Source: Kitasatospora sp. SolWspMP-SS2h
Lineage (GTDB): Bacteria > Actinomycetota > Actinomycetes > Streptomycetales > Streptomycetaceae
Reading direction: 5' to 3'
DNA: 41,915 nt
NCBI RefSeq assembly: GCF_003259315.1
Contig: NZ_QLLT01000007.1
Location: forward strand, 1-41,915
The position numbers and the translations under genes were made by a program. This document shows, one piece after another, positions 9,654 through 21,988 of this stretch. Every line of letters begins with the position of its first letter. Position 1 is the stretch's first letter. The notes beneath the pieces were generated by a model. It was not told where the DNA came from. It did not search any database and saw only the letters and a program-made list of their open reading frames with translations.

Positions 9654-11514
9654 CCGGCGGGCCCTCGCGGTGGGCTGGGCGGTGCTGCTGGCGACCGCCG
9701 CCACCGGCTGCGTCTCGATGCCCTCGGGCGGCGCCCCGCAGCGCCTGGAGGTCTCGCAGAACGCCGCCGACGCCCTCCAGGTGCACGTCTACCCCGTCGC
9801 CCCGCACAAGGGCGAGACCCCCCGGGACCTGCTGGCCGGCTTCCTGGACTCCTCCAACGCCGACCAGGCCGACTACGACACCGCCAAGCAGTACCTGACC
9901 GCCGTCGCGGCCCAGAACTGGAAGCCCGACGCGGGCGTGGTGGTGCTGGCCGGCGCCCCGAACTCGCCCCCCGGGCTGCCCCCCGCGGAGGACGCCGTCT
10001 CCGTCGAACTGCAGGTCACGGGCAAGCAGGTCGCCGCGCTCGACGCCAAGCACAGCTACCAGGCCCACTCCAACGACCCGTACGAGCGGACCTTCGTCTT
10101 CGTGAAGGAGTCCGACGGCCCGAACAAGGGCGAGTGGCGGATCAGCGACCTGCCCGACGGCCTGATCGTCGACCAGACCAACTTCAAGAACACCTACAAG
10201 CCGGTCCACCGCTACTTCTTCGCCCAGGCCGACCCCTCCGCCGCCCCCTCGCAGACCTCCCCGGTGCTGGTGCCCGACCCGATCTACCTGCGCCGCCGAA
10301 TAGACCCGCTCACCGAGGCCGCCCAGGCCACCGCCGACGGGCCCTCGCGCTGGCTCGGCCCGGTGGTGACCTCCAGGCTCGACGACGTCCGGGTGCTCGG
10401 CGCCTCGGTCGGCGACAACCGGACGGCCACCGTCCGGCTGGAGGGCGGCGACCCGGCCGCCTGCAAGCAGATGGCCCAGCAGCTCTTCCAGACCCTGGCC
10501 GACCAGCAGAGCAAACTGGACCGGCTCGACCTGTCGATGACCGGCGGCGGTGGCTGCTCGCTCAGTAGCGCCGAGGCCGCGCTGGTCGCCCCCGGCGTGC
10601 TGGCCGGCACCGACGACGGCGTCGCCGCGTACATCCAGCTGGACGACGGCCGGCTCACCCGCTACCAGGACACCGGCCTCGACCCGGTCCCCGTCCCCGG
10701 GGTGCTCGGGCAGGCCCCGCAGCCCGGCCAGTTCCGGCCCGGCAACGCCGCCGTCGCGGTCCGCCGGGACGGCGGCGCCGCCGCGGTGGTCGGTGCCGAC
10801 GGCCGCGACCTGGTGGAGGCCGAGCTGGCCGACGGCGCCAAGTACGGCGAGCCGGTCGTGCACAGCCGCGCCCCCCAGCCCGGCCAGGGACTGGCCTCGC
10901 CCAGCTGGGACGGGCGGCAGGACCTGTGGCTGGTCGACCGCGACCCGGCCTCGCCCAAGGTGCTGATGGTGCGTGACCGCACCGTCGCCACGGTGCAGGT
11001 CGACGGGCTGAACGGGCAGAGCGTGCAGTCGCTGCGGATCTCCTCCGACGGCACTCGGATCGCCCTGCTGGTCCGCCGCGGCGACGGCCCGACCACCCTG
11101 CTGCTCGGCCTGGTTCAGCACGGCGGCACCGCGCAGCAGCCGACCGCCCGGATCACCGCGCTGCGCGACGTCGCGCCGCAGCTGACCGAGGTCGCCGCCG
11201 TCTCCTGGGGCGACACCGACCAGCTGGTGGTGCTCGGCAAGGAGGCCGACCGGCTCCAGCAGCTGCACTTCCTGGGCACCGACGGCTCGCAGTCCACCGA
11301 CTCCCCGCTCCAGGGCGGCGATTCGATGACCGCGCTGTCCGCGACCGAGGCCCGGCTGCCGGCCGGCCCCGGCGGGCCGGCGGGCTCGGGCGGTCCGGCC
11401 GGTTCGGCCGTGCTCGCCTCCTCGGAGCGCGGCCTGTCGCTGCTCAAGGACAACCAGTGGCACGAGGTGCCCACCAAGGGGAAGACCGCCACGGCGTTCA
11501 TCTACCCGGGCTGA
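9628..11514 (+). CDS. lpqB: Lipoprotein LpqB (MtrAB accessory protein)
   Basis: This 628-residue protein has a lipoprotein signal peptide ending in ATGC, with the lipidated cysteine at residue 28. A GerMN-type domain follows ([18 protein letters not shown]... and a second copy near [20 protein letters not shown]), then a beta-propeller-like C-terminal LpqB domain. In mycobacteria LpqB binds the MtrB sensor domain and tunes MtrA phosphorylation. The GTG at 9628 overlaps the end of mtrB by 26 bp and follows a good Shine-Dalgarno (agaagggg), so the three genes form one translationally coupled operon. Its end overlaps the convergent comFC gene by 13 bp. Confidence 0.95.
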   Translation: MRRTDRTADRRALAVGWAVLLATAATGCVSMPSGGAPQRLEVSQNAADALQVHVYPVAPHKGETPRDLLAGFLDSSNADQADYDTAKQYLTAVAAQNWKPDAGVVVLAGAPNSPPGLPPAEDAVSVELQVTGKQVAALDAKHSYQAHSNDPYERTFVFVKESDGPNKGEWRISDLPDGLIVDQTNFKNTYKPVHRYFFAQADPSAAPSQTSPVLVPDPIYLRRRIDPLTEAAQATADGPSRWLGPVVTSRLDDVRVLGASVGDNRTATVRLEGGDPAACKQMAQQLFQTLADQQSKLDRLDLSMTGGGGCSLSSAEAALVAPGVLAGTDDGVAAYIQLDDGRLTRYQDTGLDPVPVPGVLGQAPQPGQFRPGNAAVAVRRDGGAAAVVGADGRDLVEAELADGAKYGEPVVHSRAPQPGQGLASPSWDGRQDLWLVDRDPASPKVLMVRDRTVATVQVDGLNGQSVQSLRISSDGTRIALLVRRGDGPTTLLLGLVQHGGTAQQPTARITALRDVAPQLTEVAAVSWGDTDQLVVLGKEADRLQQLHFLGTDGSQSTDSPLQGGDSMTALSATEARLPAGPGGPAGSGGPAGSAVLASSERGLSLLKDNQWHEVPTKGKTATAFIYPG

Positions 11515-12260
11515 GCCCGCCCGCGGCCCCGGCCTCCCCGGTCCCGCCGGGCGGCGGCCGCGACGGTGGCGGCCGCCCGCGGCGGGCAGCCCGCCGCGCG
11601 CAGCGCCCGGGCCGCCTCGGCCAGGCTCGCCCCGGTGGTCACCAGGTCGTCCACCAGCACCAGTCGGTGCCCGGCCAGCCGCCGGGCGTCCCGGGCCGGC
11701 ACGGCCAGCGCCCCGTCCAGGTTGCGGCGGCGCTCGGCGGCGCCCAGGCCCGCCTGGTCGGCCACCGGACGGCTGTGCCGCAGCACCGGCGCGACCAGGG
11801 TGGCGACGCCGCCGCGGCGCAGTTCGCGGGCCGCGGCCCGGGCCAGCCGCAGCGTCGGGTCGTGGCCGCGGGCCCGGGTGGCGGCCCGGGCCGAGGGCAC
11901 CGGCACCAGCAGCAGCGGGGCGGCGCCCGCGCCGGTCGCGGAGCGCACGGCGGCGGCCAGCGCGGTGCCCAGCGGGGCGGCCAGCCGGAGCGCGCCGCGT
12001 TCCTTGTGGGCGAGCAGTAGTTGGCGCACCGGCCCGGCGTAGCGGGCGGCGGCGTGCACCGGCGGCAGCCCGGGCGGCGGGCGGTGCGGCCCGGCCGGCC
12101 CGGCGGCGGCGCCGTCCAGCAGCGCGCGGCAGGGCGGGCACAGGCCGGTGAGGCCGCTTCCGCAGCCGGCGCAGCGGGCGGGGAGCAGCAGGTCGAGCAG
12201 GGCGGCGAGGACCGGGGCCGGACCGGATCCGGGCTGGTGGGCGGTGCTGCGGCTGGTCAC
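11502..12260 (-). CDS. comFC: ComF family / phosphoribosyltransferase-like protein
   Basis: This 252-residue protein has an N-terminal zinc-ribbon-like segment ([15 protein letters not shown]) and a C-terminal type I phosphoribosyltransferase fold. The PRPP-binding loop is [17 protein letters not shown]. ComFC proteins take part in DNA uptake in competent bacteria; in Streptomyces the role is unproven. The GTG at 12260 is chosen because GGAGGGG lies 5-6 bp upstream. An in-frame ATG at 12302 would add 14 residues but has no binding site. The stop codon lies inside the last codons of the convergent lpqB. Confidence 0.88.
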   Translation of the reverse strand: MTSRSTAHQPGSGPAPVLAALLDLLLPARCAGCGSGLTGLCPPCRALLDGAAAGPAGPHRPPPGLPPVHAAARYAGPVRQLLLAHKERGALRLAAPLGTALAAAVRSATGAGAAPLLLVPVPSARAATRARGHDPTLRLARAAARELRRGGVATLVAPVLRHSRPVADQAGLGAAERRRNLDGALAVPARDARRLAGHRLVLVDDLVTTGASLAEAARALRAAGCPPRAAATVAAAARRDRGGRGRGRAQPG

Positions 12261-12629
12261 GGAACCCCTCCGGGACGCCCGCCGGGCGGCGGCATCAGCC
12301 ATACGGTGGGCGGTGCCGGGCGTGTTGTCCAGCCGTTCGCCGATGTTTCACCCGTAAGTGGGTAGACAGGGGGGAACAGCCGGGCCGCCGGCCGGACCTC
12401 GTTACGGTCGTCCGACTGGGGAGGCGAGATCCCCGCGTCAGGTGTTGCATGAGATTTCCAGGGGTTTCGAATTCTCCTGGTGGGGAGGAAGTGAGGTAAG
12501 GGCCGGCGGTCCTCGCGGGTTCCCCGGGCGGTGTTCCGGGGGGCGGGCGGCGGCCGACTGGTCCGGCTGGGTCTCACGCCGGTTCGGGACGCACTCCGAG
12601 CCGGTCAGCACGAGGGATCGGAGTTCTGC
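12261..12629. other. Intergenic region between comFC and hpf
   Basis: This 369-bp divergent region should hold the promoters for comFC and hpf. It has a relatively AT-rich part at 12440-12480. I found no confident -35/-10 pair or operator. A Shine-Dalgarno-like GGAG at 12620-12623 serves hpf. Confidence 0.5.
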
Positions 12630-13322
12630 GTGGACATCGTCGTCAAGGGCCGCAAGACCGAGGTGCCCAAGAGGTTCCGCGAGCACGTGGCCGAGAAGCT
12701 GGAGAAGGTCCAGAAGTTCGACACCAAGGCGATCAGCCTGGATGTCGAGGTGTCCAAGGAGCCCAACCCGCGCCAGGCCGACCGCGCCGACCGGGTGGAG
12801 ATCACCCTCCGCAGCCGGGGCCCGGTGATCCGGGCCGAGGCGTCCGCCAGCGACCCGTGGGCGGCCCTGGACCTCGCCTCCGCGAAGCTGGAGGCGCAGC
12901 TGCGCAAGTCCGCCGACCGCCGCCGGGTGCACAAGGGCGGGGTCAACGGGCGGACGCCGCTCAGCGTCGCCGCGGCGACCGCCGCGCTGGCCGACCTGCC
13001 CGCCACCGAGGCCGCCCCGGAGACCGACGGCGCGGCCCGCCGGACCGTGGCGGGCAGCTTGGAGGTGGAGGGCGACGGGCCGCTGGTGGTCCGCGAGAAG
13101 ACGCACGCCGCGGCGCCGATGTCGCTGGACCAGGCGCTGTACGCGATGGAGCTGGTGGGCCACGACTTCTACCTCTTCCAGGAGAAGGACAGCGGCCTGC
13201 CGAGCGTGGTCTACCGCCGGCACGGCTACCACTACGGCGTGATCCACCTCAAGGAGGACCAGGCCGCCGCCGCGGACGTCGCGGGGGCGGGCGGCGCGAT
13301 CAACGGGCCCGACGAGGAGTAG
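12630..13322 (+). CDS. hpf: Long-form ribosome hibernation promoting factor
   Basis: This 230-residue protein has an N-terminal S30AE domain (MDIVVKGRKTEVPKRFREHVAEK through about residue 105). A Ser/Ala-rich linker and a C-terminal dimerization domain (MSLDQALYAMELVGHDFYLFQEKD...YRRHGYHYGVIHL) follow. Long HPF dimerizes 70S ribosomes into inactive 100S particles in stationary phase. The GTG at 12630 is preferred over upstream in-frame ATG/GTG codons because the family domain starts exactly there and GGAG lies 6 bp upstream. A strong terminator follows the gene. Confidence 0.94.
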   Translation: MDIVVKGRKTEVPKRFREHVAEKLEKVQKFDTKAISLDVEVSKEPNPRQADRADRVEITLRSRGPVIRAEASASDPWAALDLASAKLEAQLRKSADRRRVHKGGVNGRTPLSVAAATAALADLPATEAAPETDGAARRTVAGSLEVEGDGPLVVREKTHAAAPMSLDQALYAMELVGHDFYLFQEKDSGLPSVVYRRHGYHYGVIHLKEDQAAAADVAGAGGAINGPDEE

Positions 13323-13363
13323 GCGGGACCGACGGCGGGCCCCGCCCGCGGCCGGAGCACCAC

Positions 13364-13402
13364 GGTGGCCCCGGCGGCCCTCCCGGCCGCCGGGGCCACC
13401 GG
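13364..13402 (+). terminator. Terminator after hpf
   Basis: A perfect 17-bp GC-rich stem (13364-13380 with 13386-13402) with the 5-nt loop ctccc lies 41 bp after the hpf stop. It has no T-tract, as is common for Streptomyces terminators. Confidence 0.8.
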
Positions 13403-13583
13403 CGTATGCGGGGGCCGCCAGCGCGTGCGCGGGCCGACGGTGGGGCTGCCGGGACGGGTGGGACGGACCGGGGCGGGCGGGGTCACCCAGCCGGGCGGTT
13501 CGACGGCGCAGGGTGATCGCGGCGGGTCCGGGCCGTGGAATGATGGGCGCGTCGGACGTGACCGGAGGGCGGGGGAGGAGCGG

Positions 13584-14309
13584 ATGGCGGAGCTGTCGCG
13601 CGAGCGGCTGGGGCCCGGGGACGCCGGCTTCCCGCCGCGCCGGGAGGAGCCGATCCGGGTGCTGGTGGTGGACGACCACGCGCTGTTCCGCCGCGGCCTG
13701 GAGATCGTGCTCGCCGAGGAGCCGGACATCCGGGTGATCGGCGAGGCCGGGGACGGCGCGGAAGCCGTGCTGAAAGCCGCCGACCTGCTGCCGGACATCA
13801 TCCTGATGGACGTCCGGATGCCCCGGCGCAGCGGCATCGAGGCGTGCACCGCGATCAAGGACGTGGTGCCCAGCGCCAAGATCATCATGCTGACGATCAG
13901 CGACGAGGAGGCCGACCTCTACGAGGCGATCAAGGCGGGGGCCACCGGTTACCTGCTGAAGGAGATCTCCACCGACGAGGTGGCCACCGCGATCCGCGCG
14001 GTGGCCGACGGGCAGTCGCAGATCAGCCCGTCGATGGCGGCCAAGCTGCTGACCGAGTTCAAGTCGATGATCCAGCGCCGCTCGGACGACCGGGAGCTGC
14101 TGCCCGCGCCCCGGCTGACCGACCGGGAGCTGGAGGTGCTCAAGCTGGTGGCCACCGGGATGAACAACCGGGAGATCGCCAAGGAGCTGTTCATCAGCGA
14201 GAACACGGTGAAGAACCACGTGCGCAACATCCTGGAAAAGCTCCAACTGCACTCCAGGATGGAGGCGGTGGTGTACGCGATGCGTGAGAAGATCCTCGAA
14301 ATAGGCTGA
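13584..14309 (+). CDS. NarL/LuxR-family response regulator
   Basis: This 241-residue regulator has a receiver domain with VVDDH at residues 28-32, phospho-acceptor D76 (ILMDVRMP) and the lysine in YLLKEIS. A LuxR-type helix-turn-helix follows ([36 protein letters not shown]). The ATG at 13584 follows the strong site gggggaggag. An open frame reaches back to 13365 but runs through the hpf terminator. No kinase gene is adjacent. The gene sits between hpf and secA in streptomycete genomes, so it belongs to the conserved core rather than the cluster. Confidence 0.93.
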   Translation: MAELSRERLGPGDAGFPPRREEPIRVLVVDDHALFRRGLEIVLAEEPDIRVIGEAGDGAEAVLKAADLLPDIILMDVRMPRRSGIEACTAIKDVVPSAKIIMLTISDEEADLYEAIKAGATGYLLKEISTDEVATAIRAVADGQSQISPSMAAKLLTEFKSMIQRRSDDRELLPAPRLTDRELEVLKLVATGMNNREIAKELFISENTVKNHVRNILEKLQLHSRMEAVVYAMREKILEIG

Positions 14310-14424
14310 GCGCGCGCCGGGAACGGCCGTCGGACCCGACCGGGCCCGGCGGCCGTCGCCGTTCGGCCCATCAGCCGCTCGGCCGGGCATGGCTCGGCCC
14401 GGCCGCCGCTCGGCCGACCCCGGT

Positions 14425-15636
14425 TCAGCCCAGCAGCCGTTCCAGCTCCGGTCGCAGCGACTCGTCCGCCAGCCGCTCCACCCGGACGTCCGAGCAGCCC
14501 ACCCAGTCGGCGGCCTCGCGCAGCGCCTCGGCCAGCGCGGGGACGAACTTCGGCGCGTCCAGCGAGACCTGACGGGCCACCAGGACGCCGCCCTCGCGGG
14601 CCGGGTCGACCCGGCCGACCAGCCGGCCGGCGGCCAGCAGCGGCATCGCGAAGTAGCCGTGCACCCGCTTGTGCTTGGGGGTGTACGCCTCCAGGCGGTG
14701 GCTCATGCCGAAGATCCGCTCGGTGCGCGGGCGGTCCCAGACCAGCGAGTCGAACGGGGAGAGCAGGGTGGTGCGGTGGCGCCCGCGCGGCTCCGCGGCC
14801 AGCGCCGCCGGGTCGGCCCAGGCGGGGGCGCCCCAGCCCTCCACCTCGACCGGGACCAGGCCCGACTCCGGGAGCGCGGCGGCCAGTTGGGCGCCCTTGA
14901 GGCGGTGGTAGTCCATCAGGTCGGCCCGGGTGGCCACGCCCAGCGCGGCCCCGGCCTGCGCCACCAGCCGCACCAGGCACTCGGCGTCGGTCGGGTCCTG
15001 CCCGAACAGCTCGGCGGGGACGGCCCGTTCGGCCAGGTCGTAGACCCGCTTCCAGCCGCGCCGCTCGGTGACCACCACGTCACCGAAGGCGAGCGCCCGT
15101 TCCACGGCGATCTTGGTGTCGGACCAGTCCCACCACTCGGAGGTCCGCTTGGCGCCGCCGAGCGCGGTGGAGGTCAGCGGGCCCTCGGCGCGCAGCTGGT
15201 CGATCACCCGGGCGTACGCCTCCGGCGAGACCCGGTGGCCCCAGACCCGGCCCTCGTCCCGGTAGGCGCGGCGGCGGAACGCGAACAGCGGCCACTCCTC
15301 GATCGGCAGCACGCAGGCCGCGTGCGACCAGTACTCGAAGGCGGTGCCCCGGCCCCAGTACGCCTGCTCGACCGGGCGGCGGCCGACCGCGCCGAGCCGG
15401 GCGTACGGCACCAGCTCGTGCGAGCGGGCCAGCACCGAGATGGTGTCCAGCTGGACGGCGCCGAGCTGCCGCAGCACGCCCCGCGGGCCGGAGCGGCGGT
15501 CGGGGGAGCCGAGCAGGCCCTGGGCGCGCAGCGCGAGCCGACGGGCGTGGTCGGCGGTGATCCGGACGGCGGGCCCGGGCGTCGCGGCGGCCGCGGCGGA
15601 GGTTTCGGGGAACGTCTCGGCAAAGGTCTCGGCCAT
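14425..15636 (-). CDS. Winged-helix DNA glycosylase-like protein (AlkX/YcaQ family, HTH_42)
   Basis: This 403-residue protein matches the HTH_42/YcaQ family: ITADHARRLALRAQGL near the N-terminus, then LGAVQLDTISVLARSHELVPYARLG. The Q62-x-D64 pair corresponds to the catalytic Q-aliphatic-D motif described for AlkX/YcaQ glycosylases, which unhook alkylated or cross-linked DNA. The LLSPFDSLVWDRPRTERIF block is also family-typical. The ATG at 15636 is used. It lies between two convergently or divergently arranged core genes, and its role in genome maintenance is inferred from the family. Confidence 0.85.
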   Translation of the reverse strand: MAETFAETFPETSAAAAATPGPAVRITADHARRLALRAQGLLGSPDRRSGPRGVLRQLGAVQLDTISVLARSHELVPYARLGAVGRRPVEQAYWGRGTAFEYWSHAACVLPIEEWPLFAFRRRAYRDEGRVWGHRVSPEAYARVIDQLRAEGPLTSTALGGAKRTSEWWDWSDTKIAVERALAFGDVVVTERRGWKRVYDLAERAVPAELFGQDPTDAECLVRLVAQAGAALGVATRADLMDYHRLKGAQLAAALPESGLVPVEVEGWGAPAWADPAALAAEPRGRHRTTLLSPFDSLVWDRPRTERIFGMSHRLEAYTPKHKRVHGYFAMPLLAAGRLVGRVDPAREGGVLVARQVSLDAPKFVPALAEALREAADWVGCSDVRVERLADESLRPELERLLG

Positions 15637-15855
15637 GGGGCGAGGCTAGGCGCCGGCACTGACAACCGGCCGTCGGCGAACCGCTTTGACCGTTTGGACC
15701 CGGCATCGGACGATGTGCTCCCAGGGGTGACACAGGAATACCGTGCTGACGGACCTCCCGGCCGCTCGGACTCCTCGCATACGATGGCCCGTACGGTGGG
15801 GTGGACTCCCCACCGGCAGTCATCCAGAGCCGAATGAGGCAAGGAGCCCGCTCAC

Positions 15856-18636
<2,781 letters not shown>

Positions 18637-18701
18637 GCCCGGACCGGCACCGGCACCGGCAACGGTTTCCACTGCCGCTGCCGCTGCCGCTTCCGCCGAA
18701 T

Positions 18702-18733
18702 GGGGCGCCGCTTCCTCCGGGGGGCGGCGCCCC
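18702..18733. terminator. Bidirectional terminator between secA and the Rv3235-family gene
   Basis: A 10-bp stem (ggggcgccgc at 18702-18711 with gcggcgcccc at 18724-18733) lies between the convergent genes. It is preceded by short tandem repeats of ccggca (about 18643-18661) and gccgct (about 18674-18691). Confidence 0.6.
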
Positions 18734-18749
18734 GCCGCGTTCCCGGGCC

Positions 18750-19334
18750 TCATCCGGTCTCCACGGCGGCGCACTGCCACTGGCCGGTGCGGGTGTGCCG
18801 CTCCAGCCGGAAGGCCAGCAGGTGGTGCCGGGGACCGAGCTCCACCCGTACGCACGCCTCCACCGCGCCCGGGCCCGGCGCGCAGTCGTGCACCCGGCCC
18901 AGCCGCGGGCGCTGGGTGCGGCCGCGCGGGCGCAGCGGGCCGGTCCGGACCAGCGCGGCGAGCTGGTGGAAGCCCGGCAGGGTGGTGTGCCGCTGCAACT
19001 GGTGCACCGGGCGGGCCCCGCACAGCACCTCCACCAGCCGGTGCGCGAACCGCCCCGCGAGCTCGGCGTGCCCGCCGCCGCCGGGCGCGGCCGTCCGGGG
19101 CCGGTACGGCGGGCGGGGCCCGTCGCAGGCCGCGCGGGGGCTGCGGACCGGGCGGGGGCCGTCGCCGGGCGGGTGGGGGTGCGGGTACGAGTGCGGGTGC
19201 GTGGCCGGGGTCGGGGCCTGGGGCGGGTGGGGGTGGCGGACCGGTCGGCGGGTGGCGGGCGCGGGGCGGACCAGTGGACGGATCCGGGGGCCGGGCGTCC
19301 GGGTGAGCTGCTGCTCGGTCATCTGCTCGGTCAT
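18750..19334 (-). CDS. Rv3235-family protein
   Basis: This protein of about 194 residues has a long Pro/His/Arg-rich N-terminus. The C-terminal Rv3235-like domain contains ELAGRFAHRLVEVLCGARPVHQLQRHTTLPGFHQLAAL and RVHDCAPGPGAVEACVRVELGPRHHLLAFRLER. The family occurs downstream of secA across actinobacteria and has no assigned function. The ATG at 19334 is chosen because gagaggg lies about 6 bp upstream; a second ATG at 19322 is also in frame. Confidence 0.85.
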   Translation of the reverse strand: MTEQMTEQQLTRTPGPRIRPLVRPAPATRRPVRHPHPPQAPTPATHPHSYPHPHPPGDGPRPVRSPRAACDGPRPPYRPRTAAPGGGGHAELAGRFAHRLVEVLCGARPVHQLQRHTTLPGFHQLAALVRTGPLRPRGRTQRPRLGRVHDCAPGPGAVEACVRVELGPRHHLLAFRLERHTRTGQWQCAAVETG

Positions 19335-19668
19335 CGTGGCCCTCTCGGTGGCGGGAGTGTCGGGGGCGGTGCTGCTGTCGGGGCCTTTGCTACCGGGCGG
19401 GCGGAGGGCGGGCCAAGGGGTTTCCGGCTGCTGCGGCGACGCCCGGAAATCCACCCGTACGGGTGGCGGCCCGTCGGCCGCAACGGTGGCGCGGCCGGTG
19501 CCGGAGCGCGAAGTTGACGGCGGCTCGGGCAGCGGAACGGCCCGTAGGGGGACGTCGGCCGTGACCTGATCGGCGCAGGGGCCGGGCGCCGGAGGGCCAT
19601 CGCGGGCCGCCCGGCGGGCTGCGTATTCTTGACCCGTCGCACAGTGAGACCGTCAGAAGGGTGCCCCG
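19335..19668. other. Intergenic region, divergent
   Basis: This 334-bp region separates the leftward Rv3235-family gene from the rightward DUF6912 gene. It contains a -10-like TATTCT at 19624-19629 about 40 bp before the start at 19669, without a recognisable -35. Nothing else is evident. Confidence 0.4.
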
Positions 19669-20178
19669 ATGCGCGTGTACGTGCCGACCACGTTGAAGGA
19701 CCTGGCGGTGGCGCACCCCGAGGGCGTCCTGGAGCAGAGCGTCGCCTACGCCGTGACGCCCGCGCTGCGCGAGTGGTACGTCAGCGACGACCTGGAGGAG
19801 CTGGAGTACGCGGCCCTCAACCGGGCGGCGCTCTCCTCGGTCCGGCTGCTGGCCGCCGACCCGGACGCCCCGCGCCGCCGGGTGGTGCTGGCCGCCGAGG
19901 TCGCCGACTCGGCGGTGACGCCGTTCCCCGGCGACGAGTACCAGGACCAGGCCTCGCTCGGCCGGGTCGTCCTGGCCGGCCCGATCCGCCTCGCCAAGGC
20001 CGCCGCGGTCCACGCCGACGACACCGACCCGGACGTCCTGGCCGACGTGACGGCCGCCGCCGGCGCGGTCACCGCCGCGGACGGCGGCGACCAGGACGCG
20101 CAGTTCACCGTCGACGGCGCGGAGGACCACGAACTGCTCTGGTTCGCGATCCAGGAGATCCCCGGCCTGATCGCCTGA
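19669..20178 (+). CDS. DUF6912 family protein
   Basis: This 169-residue acidic protein opens MRVYVPTTLKDLAVAHPEGVL. It contains AYAVTPALREWYVSDDLEELEYAALNRAALSSVRLL and ends with HELLWFAIQEIPGLIA, the pattern of the DUF6912 family that neighbours secA in streptomycetes. No catalytic motif, signal peptide or membrane segment is visible. The function is unknown. The ATG at 19669 follows agaaggg. A strong terminator follows, marking the right edge of the conserved core block. Confidence 0.88.
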   Translation: MRVYVPTTLKDLAVAHPEGVLEQSVAYAVTPALREWYVSDDLEELEYAALNRAALSSVRLLAADPDAPRRRVVLAAEVADSAVTPFPGDEYQDQASLGRVVLAGPIRLAKAAAVHADDTDPDVLADVTAAAGAVTAADGGDQDAQFTVDGAEDHELLWFAIQEIPGLIA

Positions 20179-20217
20179 CCGCCCGACGGCCCGACCGCCC
20201 GACCCCGCACCACCCGA

Positions 20218-20252
20218 AGACCCCGCCACGGCTCCCGGCCGTGGCGGGGTCT
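20218..20252 (+). terminator. Terminator after the DUF6912 gene
   Basis: A perfect 15-bp stem (agaccccgccacggc at 20218-20232 with its complement at 20238-20252) and a 5-nt loop lie 40 bp after the stop codon. Confidence 0.85.
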
Positions 20253-20771
20253 CCGCGTTGCGGGCCGGGGCGGGCCGGGAGGACGGGCCTGCGGCGCTCC
20301 ACGGGCCGGGTTCAGCGCCGCCCGGTGGGCTCGCCACGGGTCGCAGCGGGGTCGCCGGGGCGGGGGCTTCGGCGACCCGGGGCGGGTTTCTGTCGGCGGG
20401 TGTCCCGTGGGCTCGCCGCAGACGGTTTCGCCGGTTCGGGGCGGGCCTTGCGGCAGGTGCCGGGCAGGCGCGGGCGGTTCTCTGGCGCGGGGTGAGCCTT
20501 GTCGCGGGCGGTGGGGCACATGCGGGCTGAGGATGCCCGTCCCGCTGCTGTCGGCCTGCCGCAGGCGGCTTCGCGGGGTCGGGGCGGGTCTGCGGCGTCC
20601 CCCGGGGCGGGTGATGGTGGTCTCCCGGGTGGGTTGTCGGGGGCCGTGCCCTGGGCTCGCTGCTCGGGGGGTGGGACCGGGCTCAAGGTTCGTTGCGTTT
20701 GCAAGTGTGTGCGTGTGCAATTATTGTCTAAGCTTGTAAGGCGCACTGGCAATTGTATGGAGGTTCGCGTC
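20253..20771. other. Intergenic region with degenerate direct repeats and an AT-rich promoter-like end
   Basis: This region holds no credible gene. Frames are open but low in complexity. A motif of about 45 bp occurs at 20411-20456 and again at 20554-20596 with roughly 85% identity, and a weaker relative lies near 20356-20395. The last 75 bp (20697-20771) are unusually AT-rich for this genome and contain gcaattattgt (20718-20728) and gcaattgt (20750-20757) as near-repeats. They probably form the promoter/operator of the MFS gene, whose GGAGG lies at 20759-20763. Confidence 0.5.
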
Positions 20772-21956
20772 ATGCCCCTCGCGCTTCTCGCCCTGGCCAT
20801 CGGGGCGTTCGGGATCGGCACCACCGAGTTCGTGATCATGGGGCTGCTGCCCGAGGTCGCGGCCGACTTCGGGGTGGGCATCCCGACCGCCGGTCTGCTG
20901 GTCACCGGCTACGCGTTCGGCGTGGTGGTCGGGGCTCCGTTGATGACCGTGCTCGGGACCCGGATCAGCCGCAAGCGGATGCTGATGCTGCTGATGGTGC
21001 TGTTCACCGCGGGCAACCTGCTGTCCGCGCTGGCGCCCGGGTTCGGGGCGATGCTCGCCGGGCGGATCGTCGCCTCGCTCGCGCACGGCGCGTTCTTCGG
21101 GATCGGGTCGGTGGTCGCCGCCGAGCTGGTCGCGCCGGAGCGGAAGGCCGGGGCGATCGCGACCATGTTCACCGGGCTGACGGTGGCCAACGTGGTCGGC
21201 GTGCCGCTGGGCACCTTCGTCGGCCAGCAGGTCGGCTGGCGGGCCACCTTCGCCGCCGTCGCCGCGCTCGGCGTGGTCGGGCTGCTCGGCATCGCCCGGC
21301 TGGTGCCGGAGCTGCCCCGGCCCGAGGGGGCGCACCTGCGGCGGGAGCTGGCGGCGTTCCGGAACGTCCAGGTGGTGCTGGCGATGGGCATGACGGTGCT
21401 CGGCTTCGGCGGGGTGTTCGCCGCGATCACCTACGTCAAGCCGATGATGACCGAGGTCGCCGGGTTCTCCGAGGGCGGGGTGACCTGGCTGCTGGCGCTG
21501 CTCGGGGTCGGCATGTTCCTGGGCAACCTGCTGGGCGGGCGGTTCGCCGACCGCCGGCTGATGCCGATGCTGTTCACCACCCTGGGCGCCCTGACCGTCG
21601 TGCTCGCCCTGTTCACCGTCACCGCGCACCACCGGGTCACCGCCGCCGTCACCCTGCTGCTGATCGGCGCGCTGGGCTTCGCCACCGTGCCGCCGCTGCA
21701 GAAGCGGGTCCTGGACCAGGCGCACGGCGCGCCGACGCTGGCCTCGGCCGTCAACATCGGAGCATTCAACCTGGGCAACGCGCTGGCCGCCTGGCTCGGC
21801 GGGGCGGTGATCACCGCCGGGTTCGGCTACACCGCCCCGAACTGGGTGGGCGCGCTGCTGGCCGGCTCCGCGCTGCTGCTGGCCGTGGCCTCGGCGGTGC
21901 TGGAGCGCCGCGCACCGGCCCCCGGCGCAGCCCGCGTCCCGGCCCTGAACCACTGA
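20772..21956 (+). CDS. MFS transporter (AraJ / drug-efflux type)
   Basis: This 394-residue protein has about 12 transmembrane segments. Its N-terminus, LLALAIGAFGIGTTEFVIMGLLPEVAADFGV, is the hallmark of the AraJ/CmlR-like DHA1 exporters. The motif-A-like loop is TRISRKRMLMLLM. The ATG at 20772 follows GGAGG at 8 bp; the in-frame ATG at 20757 overlaps that site. The aldo/keto reductase gene follows after 32 bp, so the two are probably cotranscribed. This pairing is common in actinobacteria and not obviously linked to the neighbouring cluster. The substrate is unknown. Confidence 0.9.
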   Translation: MPLALLALAIGAFGIGTTEFVIMGLLPEVAADFGVGIPTAGLLVTGYAFGVVVGAPLMTVLGTRISRKRMLMLLMVLFTAGNLLSALAPGFGAMLAGRIVASLAHGAFFGIGSVVAAELVAPERKAGAIATMFTGLTVANVVGVPLGTFVGQQVGWRATFAAVAALGVVGLLGIARLVPELPRPEGAHLRRELAAFRNVQVVLAMGMTVLGFGGVFAAITYVKPMMTEVAGFSEGGVTWLLALLGVGMFLGNLLGGRFADRRLMPMLFTTLGALTVVLALFTVTAHHRVTAAVTLLLIGALGFATVPPLQKRVLDQAHGAPTLASAVNIGAFNLGNALAAWLGGAVITAGFGYTAPNWVGALLAGSALLLAVASAVLERRAPAPGAARVPALNH

Positions 21957-21988
21957 GAACCCTCGAACCCCCCGACTGGAGAAGGAAC

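Noticed and set aside
13365..13583. Longer N-terminus for the NarL-type regulator
   Set aside because: It would run through the strong terminator stem after hpf, and the ATG at 13584 has an excellent ribosome binding site.
14321..14364. Possible terminator after the core NarL-type regulator (GAACGGC with GCCGTTC)
   Set aside because: The outer arms pair over only 7 bp and the inner part is irregular, so it was not listed as a feature.
15686..15715. Possible secA promoter (TTGACC, 18 bp, ACGATG)
   Set aside because: The -10 fits poorly and the distance to the start is 140 bp; chance matches of this quality are common.
20499..20771. N-terminal extension of the MFS transporter
   Set aside because: The sequence is low-complexity and the family N-terminus begins at 20772 right after a GGAGG.
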